64,000 nt of DNA from Pascua guehoae (taxonomy: Eukaryota; Basidiomycota; Tremellomycetes; Trichosporonales; Trichosporonaceae): positions 62,001 through 126,000 of the forward strand of contig BCJX01000004.1 of NCBI GenBank assembly GCA_001600415.1, read 5' to 3'. Positions 10,701-22,975 of this stretch are shown here, piece by piece. A model generated the notes under the pieces. That model was not told the DNA's origin. It searched no databases and saw nothing but the letters and a program-made list of their open reading frames with translations. Every line of letters begins with the position of its first letter. The first letter of the stretch is position 1. Position numbers and translations under genes: made by a program.

Positions 10701-12146
10701 ATGGCACCCGCATCGATCCCGGCCATCCCGTCGCGGCGCAACCAGGACCCGGCGCACGTGATGGACTTTCCGAGCCTGAACCGCGGCCACGCACCCAGCT
10801 CCAAGCGTACGGTCACGCTCGTCGACCTCGACGTGACTGTGTATGGCCTGGATGAGATTGCCGGCTCGACCAAGCCCGTGGTCATCATTGTGAGTTGTAG
10901 CGCAAGTGTGGGGGATGGGCTGGTGTTGGTGGGGGAAATACCGCGGCTGTTTGGACCGAGGAGACCGTACAGTACAGACTAGAGAAGAGAGGCACAGTCG
11001 TCTCGATGCAAAGTGTCCTGCACCAGTCAGCTCACACCAGATCCTCTCGCACGGATGGGCCAACAACGCCGCGCAGATGGAGAACATGGCGTGTGGGCTG
11101 CTCGGCGACATCCGCAAACTTGGCGCGGGAGGCAAGGCAAAGCGCGATGTCCTCGTCGCCACTGTTGTGAGTACCTCTTGTGGCCAAGATAGTCACAGGC
11201 TCGGAATTGGTTCTCTTCTGGACCTTTATAGCCCTCAGACTTCTGACAGGCAGGACCAGCGCAACCACGGAACACGCAAACTCAAGAAGGACACGTTGTC
11301 GTACAACAAGAACCCACTGCGACTGTGAGTCGAGCTGCGACACCTGTGATTGTGCAGAGCATACCACTGACGTGCAGGATTGCTATGACAACAACTCTCA
11401 GTGCGTGCACGGTTGTTACCCTCAAGGTGACACTGGGGTTATATCGCCCGCCATCGCTGGCAGCTGTTCTGACCTCTGACCGACCCCTACTGACATACGC
11501 AGCCGGCGGCATGGAGGACCACAACCTCATCATGAACTTCCTCCCTGGCTATCTGTTCCCCTTTGGCGAGCGGCGCGTGGTCGAATTCATGGTCTCGGGC
11601 GTGTCTCTGGGTGGTGGGTCGCTCGAGTCTCCTCTTTATGAGGCGCGGAAAGTAGGTCCAGAACTAACGTCCAGGCCACCTCACCTGGCGTCTTCTGCGC
11701 AGTGGTACGTCTCAGACCCGCTTCCGCACATGAACTAACATCCAGACCCCCGCATCCGCGTCGCGGTCCCCATCATTGCCGTGCCCCCCGACTCGCTCGG
11801 CAAGGTGCACACCTCGCGCTTCCGTGCGGAAAAGATGCTCGGCACCGACAAGATGCACTACCCGCAAGCCGTAAAGGACTTTTACGAGATTGAGACGCCG
11901 CTCGACGTGTACGACGGCAAGAAGATTCTCGCGCTCCACGGCAGCGTCGACCAGGTCATGCCTGGCGAAATGGGCTATGACGAGTTTGACCGCATCGCCG
12001 CGCGCATCGGCACGGAGAATGCGCAAAAGTGGGTGCAGGAGGGGCGCGGGCACATTTGCACGCCTGAAATGGTCGAAAAGGCCGCAGAGTGGTTCTTCAA
12101 GCACGGCGTCGCGGTCGACGAAGGCCAGGCCAAAGCCAAGCTCTAG
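10701..12146 (+). CDS. Alpha/beta-hydrolase family protein (GVSLGG serine hydrolase)
   Basis: Predicted 316-residue serine hydrolase of the alpha/beta-hydrolase fold, related to the YitV/prolyl-oligopeptidase-like group. Seven exons: 10701-10889, 11041-11166, 11254-11324, 11378-11400, 11503-11613, 11675-11704, 11746-12146. Exons of 23 and 30 nt are needed to restore the family pattern RNHG...MTTTLTGGMEDHN and GVSLGGHLTWRLLRSDPRIRV. The likely triad is Ser171 (GVSLGG), Asp252 (LHGSVDQVMP) and His286 (GRGHICTPEM). The early ILSHGWANNA motif supplies the oxyanion-loop region. No signal peptide is apparent. The substrate cannot be told from sequence. Exon 4 (23 nt) is the least certain joint; other splice choices leave the frame broken or lose the motif. 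Confidence 0.85.
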
Positions 12147-12312
12147 CGTGGCGTGTACTTTACATGTGTAGAGGGTTGTAACCGTCGAGTCGCGCACCAA
12201 ACCTCAAAGGTCGAGACGACTACAGTGTACTCCCACTCGTGTGCCGTGGATGATACCAGATTCTGTGAAATGTACATACATGTGTACCAGCTGGAATGTC
12301 ATATGGGGAGTC

Positions 12313-13399
12313 TTAGCCGTCCTTGGGACCGACAGCAGAGTCGATGTACGCCCTGTAAGCACGAACGTTGTCGAGGTGTTTGCTGGTGGCCAGCGGATCC
12401 CGCTCTACGTTGTCGAGGACGGCGCGCGCCCTGGCCGGCCCCAGAACCCAAGCCATGCAACGGCCGTAGTGCTCGTGCACGTCGACTGCCTCGCCTTGCA
12501 CGCCAATGTCGCTTGAATGACAGGGCATACATATAATTGCCTTGAACAGCTCGGCGGGCTCCGCTTCGAGGTGGGCGACCTTGTTGCGTGTCGCCTTGTC
12601 GAAGTGATGAAGGGCGATGGCTACAGAGCGAGGGTCGTACAGCGGTCTGACCTCGCTGGGGAGCCTGTCGCAGAGGTCGGTAGGGTCTTGATTGGCTGCG
12701 TTCAAGTCGTTGGCCGCCTGTGTTTGTCAGCCCGTCCACTGGTGTTCGGAGCTGGCGCCATACACACCTTCAATAGCGACCTCGGCTTGCCCTTGCCCTT
12801 GCCCTTGCCCTTGCCCTTGTCGTCTGGGACGAAGGTGTCGGCCATCGAGCGCACGATTAACGCGCGTAGAATCGGGGCCGTGAGAGTCGAAAGCATGCGC
12901 TCGTGGCTCACGAGCTGCTTCTTGAGCTCGGTCATGTCGGCTTCGACCTGCTTGACCTGTTTCTTGAACTCGGCCATATCCAGGTCGAGGCGGTCGAGGC
13001 GGTCGAGTTGGGCCTGGAGATGCGCATTCACGGCTGTCTGCGCTCGGTCGCGGCTCTCCCATGCCGCTCTCTCCTTCTTCCACGACTGCACTGTTAGCCA
13101 GAAAGCACAAAGCACCAGAACTTCATACTCGGTAAGGCTCAACTTACCGCTTTCGCGCTGATGATGGGAGCCAATTCTGGCCCGCCGATGAGCGTCGTCG
13201 GGGGCAAGTGGAAGTGTGCGGCGAGGGGCTTGTCAACGTCCCGTCCGAGAAGCGCGAGTGCTGTTCTGGCCATGGGAGCTCCGTGAGGGGCGGAAGGGGC
13301 GGAAGCTCCCTGTGCCCTAACGGCACAGACTGGAATGATGTGTGGTGGAGGGCGCATGTGTGGATGGAAATTAACAAACAGACGATCATGAGGACCCAT
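12313..13399 (-). CDS. Unknown coiled-coil protein with KG-repeat linker
   Basis: I do not recognise a family. The model has three exons: 13399-13148, 13085-12768, 12717-12313, all phase 0, for 324 residues. The middle exon is a clear coiled coil (WKKERAAWESRDRAQ, then LDRLDRLDLDMAEFKKQVKQVEADMTELKKQL). It is followed by a KGKGKGKGKGK linker encoded by a CCCTTG hexamer run near 12788-12820. The C-terminal 130 residues look like a small folded domain (LCDRLPSEVRPLYDPRSV ... VHEHYGRCMAWVLGPARARAVLDN). The 5' end is weak. An alternative ATG at 13437 in another frame would encode a membrane-anchor-like start (WVLMIVCLLISI) but does not join exon 2 in phase without a further intron. Confidence 0.6.
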
Positions 13400-13834
13400 G
13401 TACCGGTAGACAGCCCTCCTGTGCGGATAAGCACCATGTGGCCCTGAAGACACTAACCACGAGACTCATCACACGTCCATGACCCAAGCTTATCAGCCAT
13501 CAGGCACGGCATCAATAATGCTGCTCAAAACCCAACCTCAAAAACACATCTGCAGCCATGCACAGACAAGGAGTTGCTCAATGTGAGAGGCTGAGGCAAA
13601 GCCCCATAGGTACTTTCCTTCGACGCTGTCGACCTAGGCGACAAGAAATGCAGCCCAGACGGTCGTTGATCCGTCGACTGCGAGCAAAGTGTGAAGTGGT
13701 CTTCCACCAACACTAGCGCACGGAATTAATGTCCCACGAGTGTCACTCGCCGGTCGTACACTTGGCATCGGCAACTGTACAGTGGGTCAATAATTCTCCT
13801 CGGGTGTTACTGGAACGCCACGTCTCCTCAACTA
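13400..13834. other. Intergenic region
   Basis: About 430 bp upstream of the coiled-coil gene. I see no gene or clear promoter motif. It ends at the MITE copy starting at 13835. Confidence 0.5.
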
Positions 13835-14030
13835 CAGGTGTGTCTGGAAGGTGGTGAGACTGCCACATCGAGCGTGGGTGAAGGCACACGCAAGAAACGC
13901 AGGGTACAACGAGTGGGGAACATCAGTGTGGTCGATGGCCGCGCCATCGTTTGGTCGGTAGAGCACCTATTCGCATCTTCGCTTGGCCCGAGCTGCACGT
14001 TGCAGCCTGATGGCTTTCGCAACGCACCTG
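13835..14030. mobile_element. Tc1/mariner-like MITE, copy A (196 bp)
   Basis: Non-coding element whose two ends are imperfect inverted repeats of about 45 bp. Each end starts CAGGTGYGT and each is flanked by TA, the expected target duplication of Tc1/mariner elements. The left end carries the TGAGACTGCCACAT core shared with the copies at 39201 and 39753. The internal phrase 'aacatcagtgtg' is also shared with the 39753 copy. The right end is more diverged, so this is an old copy. It has no transposase. Confidence 0.72.
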
Positions 14031-14032
14031 TA

Positions 14033-15464
14033 TCAGCCCGTCTTTGTGAGCTATACGGGAAAACAATTCGTCGTCAACAATATTATTATTCGCAACGTCT
14101 ATCGCCACAGAACCGGGGACAGATAGACGAGTTCAGAGCCGCCCCAAACTTGCAGAATGTGCTGTGCTTGACTGCGCAAATGTTCACCTCGTCAACCTGT
14201 CTGTATCGTTTATCAACAGCGTTGCTATCGAACAGTATCGTGGATAGATAGACGAGCGAGCAAAGGCAACTGCCCCACATGGGCTGCCATTCTCAGCAGG
14301 CGAAAATAATAACAATACGATACGATACCAATGTACTGCGGACGGCAGAATTCCCACTTTGCGTCGGCCGCCACTGTTCGCCAAGCTGGCAATCACACCC
14401 GCTGCGACTCGATAACTCGGCACACCCCGACCCCATACTGTAGGCTATCAGCAAACGTGCACCTCGGCAAAGTCGTTCGATGCGAGAATGGGCGTTGGGC
14501 GTTGGCTGGGGAGGGATCGCAGCCGATAACCGACAGCAAGTCGCCGCACAGTGCTAGGGAAAGAGCAGTGATTGCCAGGAAAGCAAGTGGGCACGACCAT
14601 TGCACGTCGTCAATGGATAGACGATTGAATGGCTGGCGTTGTATTGATTGCCATGCCACCTGTGGCGTCTGGGATGCGTGCGTTGCATGCGTCCTTGGCT
14701 GGCCGCGGCCATGAGGGCGCCGACATACGCGAGGCCGAGGCGACGAGGCGACGTATCGCGGCTAGAGGCGGCAGTCGACTCTTGTTCGCTGCCACACAGG
14801 TACGAGTATGCAGATGGAGGTGGGTGACACTTCGGTCCGCAGGTGCGGGCGGGTTGGGGGGGTTGCCAACGTGCCTGTCGAGGAACAGGAACCGGCGGCG
14901 ATATCCGACGGCGTGCCAAGTCGCCCACCACGTACCGTTTTCTGATCCAGGGAATTTCCAGGACGCAGGGTCTTGTATCCGGCATGCGACGGCATTGCAG
15001 CGTGTTTCGGTGGCTGCGCTTGCCGAGCCCGGTCGAGCTATTCTGGTTGGCCGCATGGTGTGGTGCGATGGAGGTTCATGGTGGGCGGAACTCGAGCGGT
15101 GCGGTCGACGGTTGAGATTGCCGTTATTCCAGTATTCCAACTCGAGTTGTCGCGCAGATTACCCCCCGGCCCCCACGGGAGATAGACGACTGCACCTCCA
15201 CAGGGCAAAGGAAAGAGGTACGCGCGACTCCGTGGGGCCGCCGGTATTGTGCCCGGGTCGTGAGCTGACTGTAGGTGTCGAATCGAGGCTAGCCGACGAT
15301 ACCCGTATCCGTATCACCCCCGCGCCCGCCGAGTCTGCCCAGAATCCCAGAATATTATATAGCTTGAGCGCTCCGTCACGCGCTGGATACCACCCTAATC
15401 CTCCGACCCACACTCATTCCTCTCTCTCTCCTCGTCTCCTCGCCGCTCCCTCCAGGCTGCAACA
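14033..15464. other. Intergenic region before the MFS gene
   Basis: About 1.4 kb with no supportable gene. A long open stretch near 14629-15612 on the plus strand overlaps the MFS start in another frame and has no protein character. A TATTATATAG sequence near 15353-15362, about 105 bp before the MFS ATG, is a candidate TATA region. A C/T-rich leader precedes the start codon. Confidence 0.5.
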
Positions 15465-17597
15465 ATGGGCGCGACACAACGCAAGATCGAGACCATGTTC
15501 TGGGGCAAGCCGCCCGATGACCCGACCGAGCGCAAGCTGCTCCGCAAGCTCGACCTCGTCATCTTGTCGTATATCTGTCTGTCGTACTGGATCAACTATC
15601 TCGAGTAAGTAAGAGTACAGTAGAGCACAGGCGACACTGCGACTGGCGAAAACAAGATCCCTCAACCCACGCGTGATCAATACTCACACACCCAGCCGCT
15701 CAAACTTTTCCACGGCCTACGTGTCGGGCATGGAAGAGGCGGTCAAGTTTAAAGGCAACGAGTTTACCCTCGTCAACTCGTGCTTTACCGCCGGCTACGT
15801 CGTGGGACAGTGGCCCTCGGCCATTATTCTCGCGTCGGGCCGTATCCCCCCGCGCGTCTGGTTTCCCTTTTGCGTCGTCGCCTGGGGCTTTTGCACCCTC
15901 GGCACTGCTTGTGAGTACCAGTTGAGAGTGATGGTGGGTGTAGCAGACCGACCGCGCTCGACCGATCGATCACATGAGCCCCACGTGACGCCAAGTGCTG
16001 GGGCCGCGGTCGGTGTCTTGGCGCCGCCGCCGGGCGTTTCCCAAATAGCCGCTCGATCGGTGCGACCGAGCACAAGCGACCCCAACGCCGAATACCGCTG
16101 ACGTCCAGTCGTGACCAACGCGCACCAGGTCATGGGCATCCGGTTCACGCAGGCCATCTTTGAGGCGTCGACGTTTTCGGGCTCTCACGTGGGTACTCTC
16201 TATGCAGCTCGTGGCCTCGTTGTCGGAACCCGGCCGCGGGACGACGACGCGAGCACGGGGCCTGCCTCCACTCGGACGTTACTGACGCACAGTACATTCT
16301 CGGCTCGTGGTACAAGGACGAAGAGCTCGGCAAGCGCACGGCCGTGTTTACGAGTGCGGCGCAGTTTGGCACGTTTTTCAGCCAGGTCATGCAGGGCAGC
16401 ATTAGCACGACGCTCGAGGGCAAGCATGGCCTGCATGGCTGGCAGTGGATGTTTATTGTGAGTGTGATTGGGCGTGTGTGTGTGTGTGTGTGTATGGAGA
16501 TGAGGTTGGGGGTGTGCCATGTACTGGCATGGATAATAAAAGTCACCGTTTGTGGCAGTGTTGGTGTGGCAGTTGGTGCGGCCAAGGGAGCGACAGTGAC
16601 AGTGACAGTTACAGCGGCAGTGGCAGTGACACCAACAGGCGACATGGCATACTAACGCTCCAGATCAACTTTTGCATGACGCTCCCTATCGGCCTGTACG
16701 GCTTCCTCATGTTCCCCGACACGCCGCACACGGTCAAGGCGTGGTGGCTGACCGAGGCCGAACGGCAAATGTGCCTGTCGCGCCTGCCGCCCACCGAGCA
16801 CTATGTGATTACATGGCCGCGGTTCAAGCAGTCTGTGCGCAAAATTGTCACGACGTGGCGCTACTATCTCTTTTCGGCCCTGTTCATGCTCTCCGCCACG
16901 TCGTTTGAAAAGACGGGCGTCTACTCCGAGTTTGCCTTTTGGCTGCGCGACGAGGGATACCCCGTCGACCTGATCAACTATTACCCGCTCATCTCGACCT
17001 CGGTCGCCATTGTCGGCACCTATGCCATGACCGTCTACTGCGACGCGACGGGCCATCGGTTTATCGCAAACGTCATCATGTACGCGGCCGTGGCCATTTC
17101 CTCCATCATGCTGCTCGTGTGGCACATTGGTATCGGCGGCCACTTTTTCGCATACTGGTCAGTACCCCGTAACACTACCTACCACTTGTTGGGCATGGCT
17201 GACACGCAGCATTGCCAACATTGGCTACGCCGGCCAAGCGTCAAACTTTGCCTGGGCCAACAGTCTCACGCGCGAAGACGAGCTCTTGCGCTCCATGACT
17301 CTCTTTTCCATGAACCTCTTTTCAAACCTCTGGGCCCTGTGGTACGGCATTGTCGCGTGGCCCGTCGTCGACAAGCCCCGCTTCCGCAACGGCCAGATTG
17401 CCACGCTCGTCACGGGTGGCGCCGCCCTCGCCGTCGCCGCCGCCATTGTCTACTGCTCGCGCAGGTGGCTGCCGCCCCTCCCGCAGGACGCCGACAATGT
17501 GGCCGCCGACGCCGGCGAAAAGGCCATGTACGATGGCGATGGCGAGGGGGTGGATGCCGTCGACGAAATCCACCACACTGCAGTCACAAAGGCTTAG
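15465..17597 (+). CDS. MFS transporter, anion:cation symporter family (Fen2/Liz1/Dal5 type)
   Basis: Plasma-membrane major-facilitator carrier of 493 residues. Six exons: 15465-15604, 15696-15910, 16109-16188, 16293-16457, 16664-17157, 17210-17597, with all phases in agreement. Family marks are the first-helix NYLDRSNFSTAYVSGME, GYVVGQWPSAIIL, FTQAIFEASTFSGSHYILGSWYK and ELGKRTAVFTSAAQFGTFFS, then GWQWMFI and LYGFLMFPDTP. These resemble the pantothenate (Fen2/Liz1) and allantoate (Dal5) carriers more than sugar porters. The substrate is therefore likely a small organic anion, but it is not fixed by sequence. About 12 hydrophobic segments are expected. Intron 2 is 198 nt and intron 4 contains a GT run and CAGTGA-type repeats. 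The gene ends 289 bp from the convergent Zn2Cys6 regulator, a possible but unproven partner. Confidence 0.9.
16465..16650. repeat. Simple repeats inside an MFS intron
   Basis: Within intron 4 of the MFS gene there is a (GT)n run at about 16474-16493. Imperfect hexamer repeats (gacagt/ggcagt) follow at about 16588-16630. They are spliced out and do not alter the protein. Confidence 0.75.
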
Positions 17598-17886
17598 CTA
17601 CGCGGCCATCGGGCAAAAGGGAATCGGCGTGGCGATCACGGGTGCCACCAAGTATGGGCATTGTCGTTGTAGTAAAAAGGGTACAAAGTTCTAGATATAT
17701 ATGGGACTAGTTTGCTGTGTTTTGCATGTTTGTGCACGCGTACTGTACAACGTGGGTCATCGTTGCCCATCATCTCATGTTGATTGCCTCCCTCCCGTTT
17801 CGGCTTTGTTATGCCGCCTTCCCTTCCTTCCAGATCTCGCCCCTCAAGCACTTGCCTTTTGTTGTTCACCTTCATCTACTCCGCTT

Positions 17887-20554
17887 CTAGTCGAGGAACG
17901 GCTTCGAGTTGAGCCGGTTGGCCACCTCCCACGGCGTCAGGTCCTCGGGGTCATCGTCGTGGTAGAGCCAGAACGCCTCCATCATCTGGCTCGCGGCACG
18001 GTTGTCAAAGCATGCGTGTGGGCTGTGTGTGTCAGTAAAATGCGACCACTAGTCATGCTGCTGTACGTACCCAAACTCGCTAAGCAGCTCGACACACGAC
18101 TGCCGCGCCGGGTCGCCCTTTGGAATGTGAAAGCCGGCAATGACGAGCGGCCACGTGAGCCACACGATGCGGCCGTACATGGCCAGCATCTCCTTTGCGA
18201 GCTCGATAATGGCGCGCGAGGCACTGTCGATCCGTGGGTCGTTGCTGGGCACCCCAAAGACGATGCGCAGCAGGCGAATCTTGGTTGCGTGGCGGTATGC
18301 AATGTTGCCATACTGCGTGCGCGGGTGGAAGGGCGTAAAGTTGCACGCATTGTCCCATACTTTGAGCTCGGCGAGGATCGCATTGGCCTGCTCCTCGAGG
18401 TCGGCACGCTCGTCCTTGAACGGCTTGACTTCGTCCTCGGGTTCGCGAACCATGCTCTGCGGCAGCCGCGCCGTTACGCGCGGTGGGAGGCGTAGTAACA
18501 GAGACGAAATGTGCGGCGCGGACGTGTGGTGCTCGGTCAGGTGGTAGCCCGTCTCTCGTACCCGCGAGATCAGAGAGCATGCCTGGGAATGTCAGTCGTG
18601 AAGATTGAGACGTCTCGCCACACTGCTCACCCTTGCAATGAGGTCGACCATACCACGGGACATGCCAAACATGCGCTCAATGCTCTCCCACTCGTTCTCG
18701 TTGCGCGACCATGTCTCGGCCTCGAAGAACCACGGCGTAAACGCATCGCGGAGAATGGACGGCGCGAGCTCAGTCGTCATGCACCCAAATACATCGCGGA
18801 TCGCCAGCTGCTCCAACACGAACCGCGACGGCGAGAGGTGGTCTCGTGGCGAGTCGACAAGGAGTGCCTGAGCGCCGCCCATGCGCGTAATCAGAGACAA
18901 GACCGAGGTGAGGAGCGAGTGCCATGCTTCGTCGGCGGCGAGTGACTGCAGTGTCAGCGGAACAGTCTGGGTATGGCGGCCCACATGCATGCATGCATGT
19001 GGGGCTGACGTCTCCGACTCACGCTTGCAATGGTGCAACTCAACAAGGCGGCGAGGACGAGCTCAATCTCAGTCTTGTCAATGCTCTTGGGTGTACCGTC
19101 CGGCCCCTCGAGCGCGCAACGGACGAGCTCGAGCACACGGGGCCGCGTCGCTCGTGTGATGCGCCATGCACCCTCCTGGTCGTTTGGGTTGGACACGTAG
19201 CGGAGATGCACAGCACCGACAGCGAGCATGGCCGTGCGGAGCGCATCGGCAGCGGGGGACACACTGGGGAGGTCAGCGATCGGATCGGCATCGGGTCGGG
19301 AGGGGGGCAAAGATCAGGCGCGCCTCCGCCTCCGCCACACAGGGCTGGGCTGGCTGCGGTGATGGCCAAGATCCATTTGTCTGGTTTGACGTACCCTGGG
19401 AGGTGTGTGAATGCGAGTGGTGCATGCACAGTGAGCCATGGGTTCCATGGGTTGTGTGGCGCCTCGAATGCGAGAATAATGTGGACTGTTCGGGAGAGGT
19501 AGTGGCGGATCACCAGGCGTTCATCGCTGTGTGTCAGATTGTTTCGGTGTTTGGGAGGGAGGGAGGGAGGCTGTCAGTTGTCGGCCATGAGTCCAAGATG
19601 GCCAGACGGTGGTGGTGGCTGAGATTATGGACCACGGGGATGCTCGGGCCTCCCTCATCGAGACGCGTTTGCCAAGATTTCGGCGAGGTATGTGGGCAAC
19701 CCATTCGTAGGGCCCAGGCATGACAAAGGCCTGCGAGACACTTGGACACTTTTGACACTTACACCGACGGGAAATAAGGCTGGAGAAACGATCTATGCGG
19801 GTCAGTGCGTTGTTGGCGGCGTGGGGCTCGTCGCGGGGCACCTACGGATCCATCATCATCTCTGCACGGAGATGGTCGGGGACCAGCTCGACCTCGCGCT
19901 CCTTGCCCTTGACCGAGCCGAGGGTAGGCAACGACGACACGAATGCCTCGGGCGCGAGAAAGGGGAGCTTGAAGCGCCGCTTGACGGGTTCGGCAACGCT
20001 GTGCGTGCGGGCCTTGCGGGGCCGGTTCTTGCGCCGCTGCACGGGGTCGTCGGGCGGCCATGTGCACTGTGCCAGTGTCAACAAATGCGATCGCACCTAA
20101 TGCAAAGTGCTAGTGGGGAGAGTGGGGGGGCTTTGGTCACTTGCTCACTGAGCGCCCAAACACAGATAGCCGCGGGTGCGAGCATTTTGCTCGTCACGGC
20201 CCGAGCTCGCCTGTTCGACCTGTTCGCCTCCGCCGCCGTCTCGCTTCGGTCTCTATCGTCCTCTAGCCACCCCCGAGTCTCCTCGCCTATCACCCCGCCC
20301 AGCCCCAACCCCACCCCCACCTCCGCATCCACATCTAGATCCACACTCACCTCGCGATGTCCGATCTGGCACTTTTCGCAGATTGGCCGCGACTCGTCGC
20401 ACTTGACCTTGCGCCGGCGACAGGTAAAGCAGCCCGACCGTGAGCGCTGGCCGCCGGATTCTGGAGGTGTCGTTTGGGTATCGCTGCTGATCTCGCTCCC
20501 GCCAAAGAGCCCGGCGAGGAATGGGTCCATGGCTAGTTCTGGGCTAGTGGACAT
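17887..20554 (-). CDS. Zn(II)2Cys6 fungal transcription factor (Fungal_trans_2-like)
   Basis: Nuclear regulator of 596 residues. Eight exons: 20554-20351, 20066-19846, 19792-19763 (30 nt), 19526-19395, 19263-19023, 18945-18631, 18582-18071, 18022-17887; all phases close. The binuclear zinc cluster is Cys42, 45, 52, 59, 62, 69 (GCFTCRRRKVKCDESRPICEKC, split before the last Cys by intron 1). It is followed by a basic linker KNRPRKARTHSV. The rest matches the C-terminal regulatory domain of this class (SFLQPYFPSV, then DERLVIRHYL and NPWLTVHAPLAFTHLPG). The target genes are unknown; the neighbouring MFS transporter is one candidate. The start at 20554 is the first in-frame ATG; a second ATG eight codons on (MDPFLAGLFGG) is also possible. 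Confidence 0.88.
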
Positions 20555-22975
20555 TGTCAAAGTGGTGGTACAATGCAAAGGTGGGGCGTGGGTGGGGGAC
20601 GGGGGGCGGCTGCGGGGATAAAGGGTGTGGATGGTATTTATCTTTGCATCGACATGGAAGGGTGGAGGCAGGCCCCCGGGTGGCTAGGACGCGCAACGCA
20701 GGCGCTGCAAGCGGGGCAGGCTCTGCAGGTGCTGCAGGTTGGAGGCGGGGCCAGAACCGCGGTAACCTGCAGTCTCAGAGGCGTACGAGGCGTGTAAATG
20801 GGCGTGCTTGCAACAAACGCGTGGGGGGGGTGGGGTGGGGGGGGGTCGGCGGGCGGGTGGGTCCCCGCGTCGCGTCTAAGGCCGCCCTAAATCCCCCCAC
20901 CCAGGAGGGTCACCCCATGTGGGATTTGATTACGTCCACCACCGGCCACAGGCCACAGGCCCCCAGGCACCACGGGCACATGCAACAACAGTGCACAGGT
21001 GGAGGCGACGCGGTCATTGTCCAACGGGAATCTATGCTCTTCTTGCTCACCACGCCTGCCAAGGCCAGGCTTTGACACACAGCACGGCGTGGCATGGTGG
21101 CGTGGTTCAGCGACCCGCGACATGGCAACGTTCCGATAACTAGCTGGGGAATCTGGCAGGCTCTTTTTTCTTTCTCTTTTGTTTGGCGGGATTGGCTTTG
21201 TTGAAACATCATCAGACCCAAACCCTATGGCATCCCCTGTGTCTCCCTTCTAGATCTCTCCCTCTCTCCGTCTCCGTCTTGTTCTCTCTCTCCCTCTGTC
21301 CTCGAGCTTCCTAGGCTGCCTGTGCGCGCCCATTCCGGCGTCTGTTGCGTCGATCTCTTTGATCTATTGCCCCTGTTGTCAACATGCATTGTGCAAATGG
21401 AGACCCAGTGCGGGTGAGGATCGGCCTTAAGCCCCATTCTGCCCCGCGGCCGGGTTCTCATACAAGCTACTCTACTCTACATGCCGTGCTGTGCCGGGTG
21501 GTGCCTGTCTTGCCTGCAGCTGCCTGGTCCTGTCCCCGTGCCCACGATCGCAATATCAGCCACGTCCGCGCCCCCCCACGGGTTCCCCAACAATACCCAG
21601 AAAAAAAACTTTAATTTGCACAATGCAATGGCCTGCGTCGCTCGCTTGGATCGCCTCCACCTGCATACTGCAGTTAGGACGGGTGCACCGGGGGCCTGTG
21701 GTGCTGATTGCCGACACACTGCTTGATCACGTGCATCGGCAAAGTTTACAACCGGATACCCCAGCACGAATATCACCCTCGGTCTGCAAGATGGTCGGTC
21801 CCCCTTCACACCCTGCAAGCAATCGCAGCATGCTGGTTGCGTGTTTGGTCGGTCTTCGGTCTCTTGGCTCTCTTGCCCACCCAGCAAAATGTTCACATGG
21901 TCAGCTCGATACCCCACATGGAGTCGCGCCCCCCAGCGCGCCCGACAGAATGCAGTTTCTGGATATGTCGCATGTTGAAGGCTTGGGGTGTGGGTGGAGG
22001 ACGGTCGTGGGTGGTGGCTGGTAAATAGGCATGCTGTGTAGCCTCCCGCCCAGGAGCATGCCTAATGTACATAGGATGTCTTTGGCTGGACTGGTCACAG
22101 GCGGAGGTAAGCCTGGGCTCATGAGCTGTTTTCTAGATTGGCGGGTGGACGGACTACGGGCTCAAGGGAGCTGCAATATGCTCATTTGGTACATCCTGCG
22201 TCAGACAGGTCCGTCAAGAGGCGCAGGGATGCCGCGGCATGCTACGGTTTGTACTCGTCCTGAGCAGTGAGTCCAACTCGTTGTTCTGTCTCGCCCTGCG
22301 CCACTTGACGGACATTTTGACAGAGGCTGTAACCTTGCCGTCTGACATTTCGACAAGTGATCCGGTGTTAGACTCGTTGCGGAAACCTGGCCCCCAAGAC
22401 CAGAACCCGCGGGGCGCTGTGAGACCGTGGCCCCATAAAGAGCGAGGGCCGTAGGTGCATCGAAATATCCCTTTTACAACTGTGCACGTGGACGGAGTAG
22501 TGTACTGTTGGACCCAGAGCTACAGTCGCCGGCGGAAGAGCAAAGCAGAATGGGTGTGGCAGGCGTAGGGAAAGACAGCGGCCTCCACCCACCGACCCCG
22601 CAATAACACAGTCATCGTGCAGCACATAAACGGCGCGTGCAGCAGCATGCAGCAGCGCGTATAGCACGATCTAGACGCGTGCGTACGTGTGCGTAATGAT
22701 CTCACGATTTGGACCAAAGTGGGCTCAGGAATTAATTTTGCCACCAGAGCGCCCAGATCTCAGTTGCCAGGTGGAGGTTTTGAAGACGTCATACTCGGAA
22801 CCAAAAGATGTGGAAACTATTATGACACAAGACCTGCTCTCGCCGTCGTCATCTTCTTGCTGACAATATCTGCCTTCCACTCTACACTCTCACTCGAACA
22901 CGACTGTCGAACACCTGAGAACCCGCTTGGACGCATTCCGACCGCCACTGTACGCTTTATAGGAACGATTTTTTT
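20555..22975. other. Intergenic region, 2.4 kb
   Basis: No supportable gene. There is a G-rich block near 20820-20860 that could form G-quadruplexes, and CTGCAG-type repeats near 20690-20750. A CT-rich patch lies near 21240-21300 and an A-run at 21601-21608. A TTTATA sequence near 22957 precedes the next gene. Confidence 0.55.

Noticed and set aside
14629..15612. 327-residue plus-strand frame overlapping the MFS start
   Set aside because: It is Arg/Pro-rich with no conserved motif, and its 3' part overlaps the true MFS first exon in another frame.
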